This document shows, piece by piece, positions 46,338 through 55,951 of a stretch of DNA of 64,000 nt (positions are counted from its first letter, which is position 1; each line of letters starts with the position of its first letter). Source of the stretch: Sedimentisphaerales bacterium (GTDB lineage: Bacteria; Planctomycetota; Phycisphaerae; Sedimentisphaerales; SM23-30); NCBI GenBank assembly GCA_028281535.1, contig JANQJS010000019.1:62001-126000 (forward strand). The letters are read 5' to 3'. The notes under the pieces are model-generated. The model worked only from the letters and a program-made list of their open reading frames with translations. It did not search any database and was not told the DNA's origin. The position numbers were made by a program, and so were the translations under genes.

Positions 46338-47786
46338 TTACAAATAGGGTGTTAATAATCTGGCCAATCCATCTCTCAAACGGCGGGGTAGACTTCGGTT
46401 ATTCATTTCTTCCAAGGTAACTTCATGTGCCGTTTCAGCTTTTTGATCGATGATGTAATTTAGTGTATCTGCTAATGAGTCATCATAGCATTCCATATTA
46501 AATTCAAAATTCAATCTTAAGCTTCTCGGGTCCCAATTCGTCGACCCAATGAGTGACCAGATATTGTCAACCAACATTAATTTTGAATGATCGAAAGGGT
46601 CGCTGGTATAAAATATCTGACAACCTTTCTCCAGTAACTGCCAGAGCTGTGCCGTTGCTGCCCAGTGCACGACTTTAATGTTATTTGTAGATGGCAGATA
46701 GATTTCTACTTTTACGTTACGTAATGCCGCGACATTGAGTGCTTGTATCAGTGCATGGTTCGGCAAAAAATAGGGCGTTACAATTCGAACTCGCTCGGTC
46801 GCACTTGCGAGAGCGACCGTGATCATATCTGTGAGTTTTTCAAAATGTTCGTCGGGGCCGTCTTGAATGCCTCTGGCCCATACCGAGCCTGTTCGAGTGA
46901 TTTCGGGAAACCAGATCGGCTCGCTTAAAGTTTCACCTGTGGCAAATGCCCAGTCTGAAGTAAATACACGCTGAAGCTGTCTCACCACGGGCCCTGTGAT
47001 TTTAAAATGTAAACATTGTGTAGGGAATGCTGGGTTTTCAGTTATACAATGAGACTGGCGAATATTGGTTCCACCGGTAAATCCAATGTGTCCATCCACA
47101 ACGAGGATTTTTCGATGGTTTCGTAAATTAGCATATTGCGGGAGTCTGGGAAATCGTGTTGGCAAAAAACTCGCGGCAGTGATACCTGCTTTCTTTAATT
47201 TTTCTACCATATTTTCAGAGCTATATCGAGCACCCACATCATCAATTAAAACGCGTATTGTGACATGCCGCTCCTTTGCTTTTGCTAAAGCATCTAAAAA
47301 TGTATTTCCAATTTTATCACTATCAAAAATATAACTGGCTAGTGTAATAGAGCTGCTGGCCCGATTGATGGCATTTAGCATTTCGGGGAAGGCCTCATCG
47401 CCATTGACGAGCGGAATGATTTGATTGTCTGGCGTGAGTGGCATGCCGCTGATTTTTCGTCCAGCTCTTGCCATACCCAACAGGTTTGGATGATCTTTGG
47501 TTAAGTTCACAAAATTATTTAAATCATCGGGCGTAAGTTCTGGGCTTCGCCGTCGTCGCCGTCTTCGTGGAAGATCCTTCAGGGCATCGGCTCTGCGTTG
47601 GATTCGGTTGATCCCAAATAGGAAATAGGCTAGCGATCCCAAAAATGGAGCGAGCCATGCCAGGCCCACCCAGCTAATTACCGCACGGCTATCACGTTTC
47701 CACAAAACAGCATGAATGGTCACACCGCCTGCAGTAATTATACCTGCGATGAGCAGAGCTGGTCCCCAAATAGCCCATTCACTCAA
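46338..47786 (-). CDS. Cardiolipin synthase (phospholipase D family)
   Basis: The 482 residues begin with two transmembrane segments (about 5-27 and 35-57). Two HKD motifs follow, each HxKx4D: NHRKILVVDGHIGFTGGTN (about residue 225) and DHSKLMLVDNIWSLIGSTNWD (about residue 400). It joins phosphatidylglycerol molecules into cardiolipin at the membrane. The basic linker after the membrane segments (RRRRRRSPELT) is notable. Length matches ClsA-type enzymes. Confidence 0.95.
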   Translation of the reverse strand: MSEWAIWGPALLIAGIITAGGVTIHAVLWKRDSRAVISWVGLAWLAPFLGSLAYFLFGINRIQRRADALKDLPRRRRRRRSPELTPDDLNNFVNLTKDHPNLLGMARAGRKISGMPLTPDNQIIPLVNGDEAFPEMLNAINRASSSITLASYIFDSDKIGNTFLDALAKAKERHVTIRVLIDDVGARYSSENMVEKLKKAGITAASFLPTRFPRLPQYANLRNHRKILVVDGHIGFTGGTNIRQSHCITENPAFPTQCLHFKITGPVVRQLQRVFTSDWAFATGETLSEPIWFPEITRTGSVWARGIQDGPDEHFEKLTDMITVALASATERVRIVTPYFLPNHALIQALNVAALRNVKVEIYLPSTNNIKVVHWAATAQLWQLLEKGCQIFYTSDPFDHSKLMLVDNIWSLIGSTNWDPRSLRLNFEFNMECYDDSLADTLNYIIDQKAETAHEVTLEEMNNRSLPRRLRDGLARLLTPYL

Positions 47787-47993
47787 AGGTCACCACCAGA
47801 TTCTCTCAAGTGATTGATACTTTCCAGTGAGTCTAAATTTACTTGCATCGTCTTTTGCCTCTGTGTTACCAAAAACTCTACCTTGATTGGAATTGCACTA
47901 TTAGTGTATGTTTGGTTGACGGTAGCGTCAAGCTGCAAGTAGAGAGGGGAATTCTATGATTAATCTGACTGTAGTTGTACTTTTGTCGGGTGC

Positions 47994-48017
47994 CATGCTC
48001 AGGCTTGCGTGAGCATG
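47994..48017. repeat. Palindrome CATGCTCA-N8-TGAGCATG
   Basis: Perfect 8-bp arms. It is preceded by GGTGC and followed by ATTTTT. Resembles a member of a dispersed palindrome family with the next element. Confidence 0.5.
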
Positions 48018-48034
48018 ATTTTTGTGATAGTCAT

Positions 48035-48072
48035 CGGTGCCACATGCCCACACAAGTGTGGACATGACACCG
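48035..48072. repeat. Imperfect palindrome CGGTG...CACCG (CCACACAAGTGTGG core)
   Basis: The stem CGGTG / CACCG continues with CATG-C-CCACAC / GTGTGG-A-CATG and small bulges. It lies 31 bp after the stop of the PQQ-propeller gene (minus strand) and could serve as a terminator; no strong T-run supports this on the minus strand. Confidence 0.5.
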
Positions 48073-48102
48073 TTTTATATTTATTATAGATGTGATTACG
48101 TT

Positions 48103-49383
48103 TTATTTTGCTTTAGCGTATGTTTTCGCTCTGACATCCAGGCATTGCATTGATTCATGATCTCGAATAATCAGCATACCATTGCTGAGTGCCATCGGGG
48201 CAAACATGTTCTCATCACCGTTTAGTATTTTTGCTTGCGCCAGCTGGACATACTTTTTGGGATTGGCTTCAATCAGTGTCAGTGTACCTGTTTCAGCACC
48301 GATGACAAAAAACATATCGTCTGCGAATAATATCGCACCACGATCCACTTCAAGATTTTCGTGCGTTTGCCATATAATGTTACCTTTTAGGTCTATACAC
48401 ATAATGCCATTTTCTCGACCACGTCGTAAATTATCATTTTCATTGAAATTGCCAAATAGGTGGTCTTTATGCAAAATGACCTGGTGAATTTGTGAGCCAT
48501 GATCTTCAAGGCGGAAGACATCTTTAACGGTAAAACCATCCGATGTTTTTGTCGCTTTGAGCATCAGTGAGCCTGTTTTATAACCTGCGGTAATAAAAAG
48601 ATGATTTTCGTTAATAATCGTTGGTAGTGGAATCGGAGCACGACATTCAAAATCATTAAAGGTGGTAATGATCTTGCCATCTTCTGGATCAATAAATGCG
48701 ATACGATCATTGGTGACAATGGCCAGGCATTCTACGCCTGCTAAGTTGACCATGAGCGGGGATGCGTATGATCTATTACCAATATCTTTACTTTTCCATA
48801 TTACTTTACCAGTCTTTTTGTCCAAACGTACCAATCCGACGCTCTCGCTTAATGGTGAAGCGATGATGGAATCTTTATACAACAATGGCGAACAGGCAAA
48901 GCCAAATCGTGGTGTTTCTTTATTAAAGGTGTCGTTGACATCAATATCCCAAAGTAGTTTTTTTGCTTTACGATCAAAACAATAAAGGTGCTGTAACGGG
49001 CCGGCAGCAAACACATAATTCTCATCGACTGTTGGCGTGCCTCGTGAGCCGGGGTAATTGACACGGCCCTCAGATTTTGCTTCTACTTTCCAGAGTTCTT
49101 TTCCTGTTTTGAAATCCAAACAGCGGAGAACATTTTTCTCACTATCAACGCGATCCAAAAAGAAGACTTCATTGCCAACAATCGCAGCGCCGCCATAGCC
49201 TTCACCTGTGTCGATTTTCCAGATTTGCTTAGGACCTGATTTGGGCCAGTTTTTAGCGATGCCTGTTTCCTTGCTGACACCATTGCGATCTGGTCCTTGA
49301 AATTGTGGCCAGTCTCCAGCAAAAAGAGACGTACTGATAAGGGAAAGGATAGTAAGTTGGATTGTAGTATTGAAGCGACGCAT
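48103..49383 (-). CDS. Secreted PQQ-like beta-propeller repeat protein
   Basis: The 426 residues have a signal peptide (about 1-22, ending LFA-G). The mature part starts DWPQFQGPDRNGVSKETG, the hallmark of planctomycetal PQQ-like propellers, and shows repeated blade motifs such as KTGKELWKVEAKSEG and DKKTGKVIWKSKDIG. No catalytic Asp/Lys pattern of the true quinoprotein dehydrogenases is recognised, so binding rather than oxidation is likely. Similar proteins occur in hundreds of copies in Planctomycetota, with unknown partners. Confidence 0.9.
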   Translation of the reverse strand: MRRFNTTIQLTILSLISTSLFAGDWPQFQGPDRNGVSKETGIAKNWPKSGPKQIWKIDTGEGYGGAAIVGNEVFFLDRVDSEKNVLRCLDFKTGKELWKVEAKSEGRVNYPGSRGTPTVDENYVFAAGPLQHLYCFDRKAKKLLWDIDVNDTFNKETPRFGFACSPLLYKDSIIASPLSESVGLVRLDKKTGKVIWKSKDIGNRSYASPLMVNLAGVECLAIVTNDRIAFIDPEDGKIITTFNDFECRAPIPLPTIINENHLFITAGYKTGSLMLKATKTSDGFTVKDVFRLEDHGSQIHQVILHKDHLFGNFNENDNLRRGRENGIMCIDLKGNIIWQTHENLEVDRGAILFADDMFFVIGAETGTLTLIEANPKKYVQLAQAKILNGDENMFAPMALSNGMLIIRDHESMQCLDVRAKTYAKAK

Positions 49384-49527
49384 TAAATGACCTCCATTGA
49401 GAAAATTTTGGGATATAGTCGTACGAACAAGTAATTATTTGAATGTCTACCAGAAATACGATGAAATCTGGAATCTATTACAGAATTCTACCCGTTGGAG
49501 TTCGTTGGCGGAACTAAAATTTCTGGA

Positions 49528-49770
49528 CTATTTACCGAGATTTCGGTGTGTGCCGTCACAGCAGTGGCCATTTTTGGAATGTTTGCAAAGGCAAAGAGCG
49601 ACATCCTGCTCGGTTTCTATGCTAAACTTTTGAGGTGAAAAGTCACTGCCCTTATGTTTGCCATCACAAAAGGGTTGATTGGACGATTCTCCACACGTGC
49701 AAAACCAGTAATCTCCAGGTTCGAGCGTCATTTTTGTCGGTTTGGTATCTGCGATTTTAGGATCAGCCAT
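49528..49770 (-). CDS. Tandem CDGSH iron-sulfur protein
   Basis: The 80 residues hold two CDGSH-type motifs: FCTCGESSNQPFCDGKHKG and CLCKHSKNGHCCDGTHRN. Each C-x-C-x(n)-C-D-G-x-H set ligates a 2Fe-2S cluster through three Cys and one His. A start with AAGGAATG upstream of the ATG fits. Electron transfer or Fe-S sensing is the family role; the partner is unknown. Small tandem CDGSH proteins of this size are a recognised bacterial type. Confidence 0.92.
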   Translation of the reverse strand: MADPKIADTKPTKMTLEPGDYWFCTCGESSNQPFCDGKHKGSDFSPQKFSIETEQDVALCLCKHSKNGHCCDGTHRNLGK

Positions 49771-49851
49771 GATTCATTCCTTAATGATTAGATGTGAAAA
49801 ATGAATAATTAGATAATGTATTGTAATGAGACATGTGATTAATTCAAGGGT

Positions 49852-50313
49852 TTAGCGCAATGTCTTTTTCATCATAAAACATTTCAATTGTTGGCCGGAG
49901 CGTTCAATAACAACATCTTCAAGCAGTTGAAAACCCATCGTGTCAAAAAAAGATTTTGCAGTCAGGCTCACTCTAACGGTTAATTTTTTCACCTGGTTCA
50001 TTTGAGCCTGATCTAAAATAGTTTTCATTAGCAATCGTCCAACGCCTTGTCGCTGATAATCTTTATGTACATAAAAACAATCGATCGTGTCTTGATCCAA
50101 TTCTGCAAAACCAACGACCGTTTGATTGTTCAGAGCGATAAATGGTTTTTTGATATCGAGTCGCTTTTTCCAGGAGTCATACTGTCCTTTGAGACCACTC
50201 CAGGCCCCAAGTTGTTTGGGGGTGTAATCTTTCGCTGCAACCGCATGAATTGTGTTGTAAAACAAATCGGTGATTTGTTCTGCATATTTTTCATCATACG
50301 GGATAATATTCAT
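49852..50313 (-). CDS. GNAT-family N-acetyltransferase
   Basis: The 153 residues have the acetyl-CoA binding signature (CFYVHKDYQRQGVGRLLMKTIL; R/Q-x-x-G-x-G/A). The fold is complete with flanking strands (TVVGFAELDQDTID, KKLTVRVSLTAKSFFDTMGFQ). The substrate is unknown. The gene lies 5 bp after the histidine-phosphatase gene, so the two are likely co-translated. Confidence 0.88.
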   Translation of the reverse strand: MNIIPYDEKYAEQITDLFYNTIHAVAAKDYTPKQLGAWSGLKGQYDSWKKRLDIKKPFIALNNQTVVGFAELDQDTIDCFYVHKDYQRQGVGRLLMKTILDQAQMNQVKKLTVRVSLTAKSFFDTMGFQLLEDVVIERSGQQLKCFMMKKTLR

Positions 50314-50318
50314 GGCGA

Positions 50319-50951
50319 TTAATTATCATCCAGTGTTTGGAGATGCTTTAAATGTTGTGTTTCTCCCCAGCTTTCCAGGTGCCATAGATTATCTTTAATA
50401 ATCAATGTATTGATGCTGGCATTGTAGAGAGAAAAACATCTTGGTGTATTTAAGGATAAATTCATCATTTTATAAAATAAGCTGTTTAAAAAACCGCCAT
50501 GGGTGACAAATAGCAATGTCTGGCCTGTGTATTGATTGACAAGGTCTTCAGTTATATCAACACATCGTTGGTAGCGTTGTCGCATGCTTTCACCTTCCGG
50601 TATGACGTAATCTGGATCACCGGATGAAAAATGTTGCGATTCGTTTGGATAAAATTCTCCAAACTCTTTTTTGGTTAGTCCCTGCATAATGCCCAGGTGG
50701 CGTTCTCGCAGACGCGGTTCTTGTTGAATCGTCATGCCCATAGTGTCATTAATGATTTGGGCTGTTTCAAGAGCGCGTCCCAAATCGCTGCAATAAAACT
50801 GATCGAATCGTTTATTCGCCAAACCATTTGCCAGTGCATGTGCTTGACGAATACCTAAATCTGTTAATGGACTATCTAGTTGTCCTTGCAATAATCCTGT
50901 TCGATTCCATTCTGTTTCACCATGCCGAACGACGATTATTCTCGTTCTCAT
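50319..50951 (-). CDS. Histidine phosphatase superfamily protein (phosphoglycerate mutase-like)
   Basis: The 210 residues start RTRIIVVRHGETEWN, with the RHG phospho-histidine loop, RERHLGIMQGLTKKEF (acid), and LLFVTHGGFLNSL carrying the second His. This is a cofactor-type phosphatase; it could be a GpmB-like, CobC-like or other phosphatase. A functional gpmI is present at 13546, so glycolytic mutase activity is not required. GGGGAG precedes the ATG. Confidence 0.88.
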   Translation of the reverse strand: MRTRIIVVRHGETEWNRTGLLQGQLDSPLTDLGIRQAHALANGLANKRFDQFYCSDLGRALETAQIINDTMGMTIQQEPRLRERHLGIMQGLTKKEFGEFYPNESQHFSSGDPDYVIPEGESMRQRYQRCVDITEDLVNQYTGQTLLFVTHGGFLNSLFYKMMNLSLNTPRCFSLYNASINTLIIKDNLWHLESWGETQHLKHLQTLDDN

Positions 50952-50995
50952 TCAAATCTCCCCATTGAAATTAGTTTTAATGTTTTTGTATAAAA

Positions 50996-51583
50996 TTAGA
51001 TGTTATAAAAATCATCCACCCATAACGGTAAGTAGTTTGTCTCGTAGTGTACAAAGAAAAAGAGCAGTTTAAAATTTGTGCCTTCTGCGATAAAGATCGG
51101 CTCATCAATAGAGTCAAAAGGTACCATGCTCCAGAAACGTTCTTTTTCTTTGCTGTTTAATTTTCGAATTGTCCATGGTTGATGGAAGTCATAAGTCTCT
51201 TTAAAAGCATCCCAGAGCCAATGAATTTCGAAAGTTCTTTGCAGAAGTTTACCGTCCAGCATTTCGACAGATTGAACGATACCATTATTAACTTCAGGTA
51301 TGTTTATTTTAAGGTTAGCAAAACCATTTAATCGTAGTGAGGGATGTTTTTTGATTTTTTCCCATAATCCAGGACCACACATCAGTGTTGGTGACATCGG
51401 TTTGTGTTCATTAGACGTTGATAGTAACTCTGCAATGCGTTGTTTCGCTGCATCGTTAATATCTTTACTGGCTGGGTTGTAAACAATGGGGGCAGGTGTG
51501 TAGCTATCTCCGGGCTGAAGACCTTGGGCGCTGCAACCTGAAAGCAGACCCATCAGAACCATCAAACAAATACAGAACCTCAT
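50996..51583 (-). CDS. Lipoprotein of unknown function
   Basis: The 195 residues begin with a lipoprotein signal (MRFCICLMVLMGLLSGCSAQG; lipobox LLSGC). The mature domain is mixed alpha/beta with INIPEVNNGIVQSVEML and HWLWDAFKETYDFHQPWTIRK. No family is recognised. It is followed on the minus strand by the histidine-phosphatase gene after 44 bp. Confidence 0.7.
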   Translation of the reverse strand: MRFCICLMVLMGLLSGCSAQGLQPGDSYTPAPIVYNPASKDINDAAKQRIAELLSTSNEHKPMSPTLMCGPGLWEKIKKHPSLRLNGFANLKINIPEVNNGIVQSVEMLDGKLLQRTFEIHWLWDAFKETYDFHQPWTIRKLNSKEKERFWSMVPFDSIDEPIFIAEGTNFKLLFFFVHYETNYLPLWVDDFYNI

Positions 51584-51692
51584 CGAACGTTTCCCATACT
51601 ACAATTAACCTTAAAAACTCAGTATACATTATGCCAAAAAAATTGCACATGAAAATTATGAGTTTTTCCCCTAGAAGACTTTGATAGCAGGA

Positions 51693-54600
51693 TTATTCGG
51701 TGAAATAATTTGTTGTAAAAATATAGTCAACGATATTAGGATCAAAATTATTTGGATCCGGTTGGATGAATTCCAACCGCACTGTTACGGTATGTTCACC
51801 TAGTGTGAGCAGATCCGTATCAAACGGAAATGCAAAGTTGGTCACACCTCCCGCTAGATCGAAGGGGGGCTTGATCTCTATTTGCTCATTGCCGGGCGTC
51901 ATGTTGGGGTCATCCGTCCATAAGTAAGCTGTCTCGATATCATCAGCAGGGTAGACAAATGGGTAAATGATACCATCCACTGTGTTGCCTTCCAGGATTC
52001 GGATAGGATCGCTGCGCCACTTACTTTTACTGAAGACCATAATGTAATCTTCTTCTGGCATTGGATCTGTCGTGGTTGTACCGATTACTGAAAAGTCCGT
52101 TGTATTTCCAGCTGTGTCACGGCTTCTTACTTGGTAGCCATAGGTAGTGCCTGGTATTAAGAAAGTATCCGTATACGCTGGATCGGTTTGCCAGCCACTG
52201 TTAGTTCCAATGTCGCCATAAGCTCCTTCAAGAGCTTTGAAGGAATATTCTACCGGATAGCTTCGATCTGTTGCTGTGGTTGTTGACATTGTAATTGTTG
52301 AACCGTCTAATGCTGTAGGTACTTGCTGCCAGCTGGCCGGGTCTGGATTGGGAGGTAAGAAATCCGTATCATCAAAAACAATATAAGCCACTTGTTCGGA
52401 GTTATGTTGACGTTCGCTATCTTTGAATTGATCTTCATCAATGGCAAGTTTTAATGAAGATGTCGTATAGGGATCCTCACCGAACAACACCACCCAACCG
52501 CCATTGTTGTCATTCATTCCTGCTTGACTTGCAATACTTACCGTTGCATCAGATAATCCAGATATGCTGTAAGAATAGGGCGGATTGTCACCCATGCCTT
52601 GAATAGTTTGTGAGCCGACATTGGTAATATATTCTACATCATCGATTGTTCCGCTGCCTGCTTCCAGAATAATGTAGCCAATCTGTTCTGACTGCCGATC
52701 ATCTTGCGGGTCTTCACCAACGCTTTTTCCTGCATACAATTCTGTGTTTGAAGGTGGCAATGTTTGGTCAGAACCGCGCGACCAGAAATAAGAATAACGC
52801 GGATCATTGCTGGTCATAACCTGGCCTAAAACCACTGGATCATCGAACGAAGTGAGTTGATTTAATGGATCGCCAATCCAGGAGGATTGGTTGTCAGTGC
52901 CACTTGAGTTTAATGAAAACACCTGACACTTAAACCCATTTTCCTCTTCAGAATAAACACCTTCTTCCATCACCATAAAATGTACATCAACATTATTTGG
53001 ATCCTCACCACCTGCTGATTGCACGCGAAGTTCGAATTGATTTCCAAAGGCATTGCGGACACGTGTGACCACCGGTGGCGAATGGTTGGAATAATTCGGT
53101 GTAGCTACGACCACCATGCGGCGATAATTTTTATAGAGCGGTACCGTTTGCCACTGGTCTGTGACATTTTCAATGACGCCAACTTCTAATTTTGGATCTT
53201 TAGGTGTTAGAATGTATTGCGGCTCGCTGGGTGCCGTGGTATTACCCAGGCTATCTCTCGCTTTGACTTGATAAAAGTAAAGTGTGTTTGCTTCCAGATC
53301 GCTGTCTGTATAAGTACGCCCAATTTGCCATCCGCTAGAATTGCCACCCGCATTACCTGTCAATTCTTCAAAATAATATTCTGTTGGCATGTTCTGCATA
53401 TCAATCGAATTTTGTGCCGTCATGATGACGGTATTGATATTGGTTGCTTGCGGATTAACAGAAAAGTTCATTGGGTTAGGAATGGGAGGCATGTCATCAA
53501 GGGATGATTCTGGTGTGGTAAAAAATAACCACTCTTGTCCAGTTTGTGTTCCGTTAGTATTTTTCGTATCCACTCGCCAATAATAAGGGGTACCAGGCTG
53601 CAGGTTTCCGACAAAGCAATCAATGAGATTAAAAGTAAAACCACATTCAATGATAACATTATTTGCATCATTATAAATCGCATCAGTGATGAGTTGATTA
53701 ATAGGTGGTGAAACCGTATCCAGGTAAACATCATAGGTGTCAATATTTGCCTGGTAAGGAAATTGCCAACTCAATGATAAATTATTTGGGTTTACTTGTG
53801 ATTGTGTATGAATCACATTGGGATTGGATGCCATATCTGCGGTTTCAGGATCATAGCCGATCCAATCGTAGTAGATCGGATTGATGAAGTCTGATTTTGA
53901 TGATCTAGATTCTTGAATCATCCAGCGATAGACGTAATCTAATAAAGGCGGATGATGATAGTTAAGATCGTCGCCCAACATCATTAAAGATAAGGCAATG
54001 CCCACAAACCCAGGGCTATTAATTGAGCGATATATATCACGATTGCAACCACCGCCACTAACACTGATTTGTCCCCATTCATCACAAATGTTTGGATCGC
54101 TGCAATCCAGATTCGTTAAATGGCTGACATGATCTGGGTGACTTGTTTGGTAGTAACTGATATGTTCATATTCTTGTGTGTTGACTGATTGTCGAAAGGC
54201 AATCGTTTTCCCGTCCGGGCTTTGAAGGCTATTATGAATTTGACCTGGCGGAACAATAATCGAAGACAAAGAGGATTGATTATCACTTAGCCAAATCGGC
54301 TGATTCTCATTGACGTAATAGGTCATAAAAGTAGAGCGATAAGAATATTCATCTTGATACATAGATGGAATGCCTAACATTCTACCTAAAAGATAGATGG
54401 GCATCGGATGCAAACCACTGTCAGCAGATTCACCTGTCGATATAATCGAATAGGAATCAATACCAATCTGCAAAAACGGTAGCAAGATTTTATCAAGCTC
54501 ATCAGAATTGCCTGTTATTGTATTCAAATCACATTGAAGAAGGACTGAAGCTTCACTCAAAACATTGTAGAGTCGTTCATGATAATTGGGCATATTTTCT

Positions 54601-55670
54601 GTGGGATGAACTTGGCGCCCTTGCCATCCAGCCACATGCAATAACCATGGTCGAGCCAGGTAGCGGTTAAATTGATCGCCAACTGTCGGATATGTTTGTG
54701 GCTCTCTTCCGCAATCACCTGCTGAAACATCATCAAAATTATAAAATGGTTCGGTCGTAGCCGAAGGTATATATCCAGCCAGGACAGAATAATCCAAATC
54801 ACTTTTTCGATAGATGGTTTTGCTGGAACCAAAATACCCAGGTCGAAACGCATCGGGTGGTGGTTTTTCATCCAGTATCGTTAATACCGCGGCATGTTTT
54901 AGTTTGTGATGTGCAAACTGTACGTTATGGCAAATTAAATCAGTATGACTTCCAGGAGCATGCCAGCTAATCGAAGAAATCAAAGAACCTTCCGAAGGGG
55001 GGACAAAACCAATATTGGGGTCAACATTGACCGTCAGCTCTGCATCATAAACAGGTACACCTTCGTCATACCCTTGTGCGTTATCACTGCTTGGGTTGAA
55101 CATCGAACCATTAATCAATTGCAACAGTTCGTTAGGATCATTCGGGTCATTAGGATCTGGGCGTCGATCGATAATCAGTACTTCGGGTGAAATCTCTATA
55201 ATGGAAAAGTTTGGATCCTTTACAACCCAGTAATCACCATTGATAAAACGACCAATCAATTTTTCATTATTGAATGACCAGGTTATCGAATAATGCTGAA
55301 TGCCTTCTGAAAAATAATTTCGATCCGATGGCCACAGTGCAAGCTCGGCTTCAAAGATGTTGGGATCTAAACTATTTTGTCCGACAATATGTATATTGTC
55401 ACCAGTTTGTGTCAGGATGGGGACATTGTCCATGGATTCCCAGGGACCATCACTACCCGAGATGTCTGTAGAGTTCAGGCCTGAGTTGCTGTCATCACCG
55501 AGAATTGGATCGATATAATAATCCTCATTTGACTGACCTGCTGCTAATCCAGATAGGCAGAAAATCCCTAACAAAAGGGCGATAAAGATTGACCCTCTAT
55601 TCGTGCATTCCCTTGCACTGGTGATATTGTCAAATTTACAAGACATCGGACAAGATTTCGCGATAGACAC
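51693..55670 (-). CDS. Giant secreted multidomain protein with fibronectin-III-like domains
   Basis: The 1325 residues start with GTG at 55670 (an ATG at 55646 is an alternative; neither has a good Shine-Dalgarno). A signal peptide with a long n-region ends near SGLAAG-Q (about residue 45). Domains: an N-terminal beta-rich domain with a DPNDPNDPNE linker (about 45-200), a large unknown domain (about 230-600, with WLLHVAGWQG and SVSGGGCNRDIYRS), an FN3-like domain (about 630-725, LQPGTPYYWRVDTKN), a second (about 735-825, YFYQVKARDSLGN), a beta-domain rich in YSY/EQIGYIILEAG motifs, another FN3-like domain (about 1140-1230, YGYQVRSRDTAGN) and a C-terminal beta domain. Likely extracellular and carbohydrate-related; no catalytic motif is recognised. 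Confidence 0.8.
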   Translation of the reverse strand: MSIAKSCPMSCKFDNITSARECTNRGSIFIALLLGIFCLSGLAAGQSNEDYYIDPILGDDSNSGLNSTDISGSDGPWESMDNVPILTQTGDNIHIVGQNSLDPNIFEAELALWPSDRNYFSEGIQHYSITWSFNNEKLIGRFINGDYWVVKDPNFSIIEISPEVLIIDRRPDPNDPNDPNELLQLINGSMFNPSSDNAQGYDEGVPVYDAELTVNVDPNIGFVPPSEGSLISSISWHAPGSHTDLICHNVQFAHHKLKHAAVLTILDEKPPPDAFRPGYFGSSKTIYRKSDLDYSVLAGYIPSATTEPFYNFDDVSAGDCGREPQTYPTVGDQFNRYLARPWLLHVAGWQGRQVHPTENMPNYHERLYNVLSEASVLLQCDLNTITGNSDELDKILLPFLQIGIDSYSIISTGESADSGLHPMPIYLLGRMLGIPSMYQDEYSYRSTFMTYYVNENQPIWLSDNQSSLSSIIVPPGQIHNSLQSPDGKTIAFRQSVNTQEYEHISYYQTSHPDHVSHLTNLDCSDPNICDEWGQISVSGGGCNRDIYRSINSPGFVGIALSLMMLGDDLNYHHPPLLDYVYRWMIQESRSSKSDFINPIYYDWIGYDPETADMASNPNVIHTQSQVNPNNLSLSWQFPYQANIDTYDVYLDTVSPPINQLITDAIYNDANNVIIECGFTFNLIDCFVGNLQPGTPYYWRVDTKNTNGTQTGQEWLFFTTPESSLDDMPPIPNPMNFSVNPQATNINTVIMTAQNSIDMQNMPTEYYFEELTGNAGGNSSGWQIGRTYTDSDLEANTLYFYQVKARDSLGNTTAPSEPQYILTPKDPKLEVGVIENVTDQWQTVPLYKNYRRMVVVATPNYSNHSPPVVTRVRNAFGNQFELRVQSAGGEDPNNVDVHFMVMEEGVYSEEENGFKCQVFSLNSSGTDNQSSWIGDPLNQLTSFDDPVVLGQVMTSNDPRYSYFWSRGSDQTLPPSNTELYAGKSVGEDPQDDRQSEQIGYIILEAGSGTIDDVEYITNVGSQTIQGMGDNPPYSYSISGLSDATVSIASQAGMNDNNGGWVVLFGEDPYTTSSLKLAIDEDQFKDSERQHNSEQVAYIVFDDTDFLPPNPDPASWQQVPTALDGSTITMSTTTATDRSYPVEYSFKALEGAYGDIGTNSGWQTDPAYTDTFLIPGTTYGYQVRSRDTAGNTTDFSVIGTTTTDPMPEEDYIMVFSKSKWRSDPIRILEGNTVDGIIYPFVYPADDIETAYLWTDDPNMTPGNEQIEIKPPFDLAGGVTNFAFPFDTDLLTLGEHTVTVRLEFIQPDPNNFDPNIVDYIFTTNYFTE

Positions 55671-55951
55671 ATTATATGAGTGAAAATTACCCCTTACATT
55701 CAGAGCCAGTGAAATTACGATTTTTTGATAATCTGGGGTATTTAGAAGTCATTTAAGCCATTTACAACAATCAATGTTGATGTTAGTTGCGTCCGATAAT
55801 TAGTTCAAGTTATTTTACTGTTTAGGGAGCAGAATATTGGTAAGATTTGGTTAATAATCGATTTTGGATTTGTTTCTAATTGTATCAACATTAAAATGTT
55901 CCTCCTGAGCCCTAAATTTAGTGATTTTGTTATTAATGATTAGGACTAAAA

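Larger units (their letters stand above)
47787..48102. other. Intergenic region (316 bp) upstream of the cardiolipin synthase gene
   Basis: No gene is seen. It contains two palindromic elements at 47994-48017 and 48035-48072 (see entries). Confidence 0.5.

Noticed and set aside
47787-48102. Insertion sequence remnant
   Set aside because: Only palindromes without transposase fragments or terminal repeats with target duplication.
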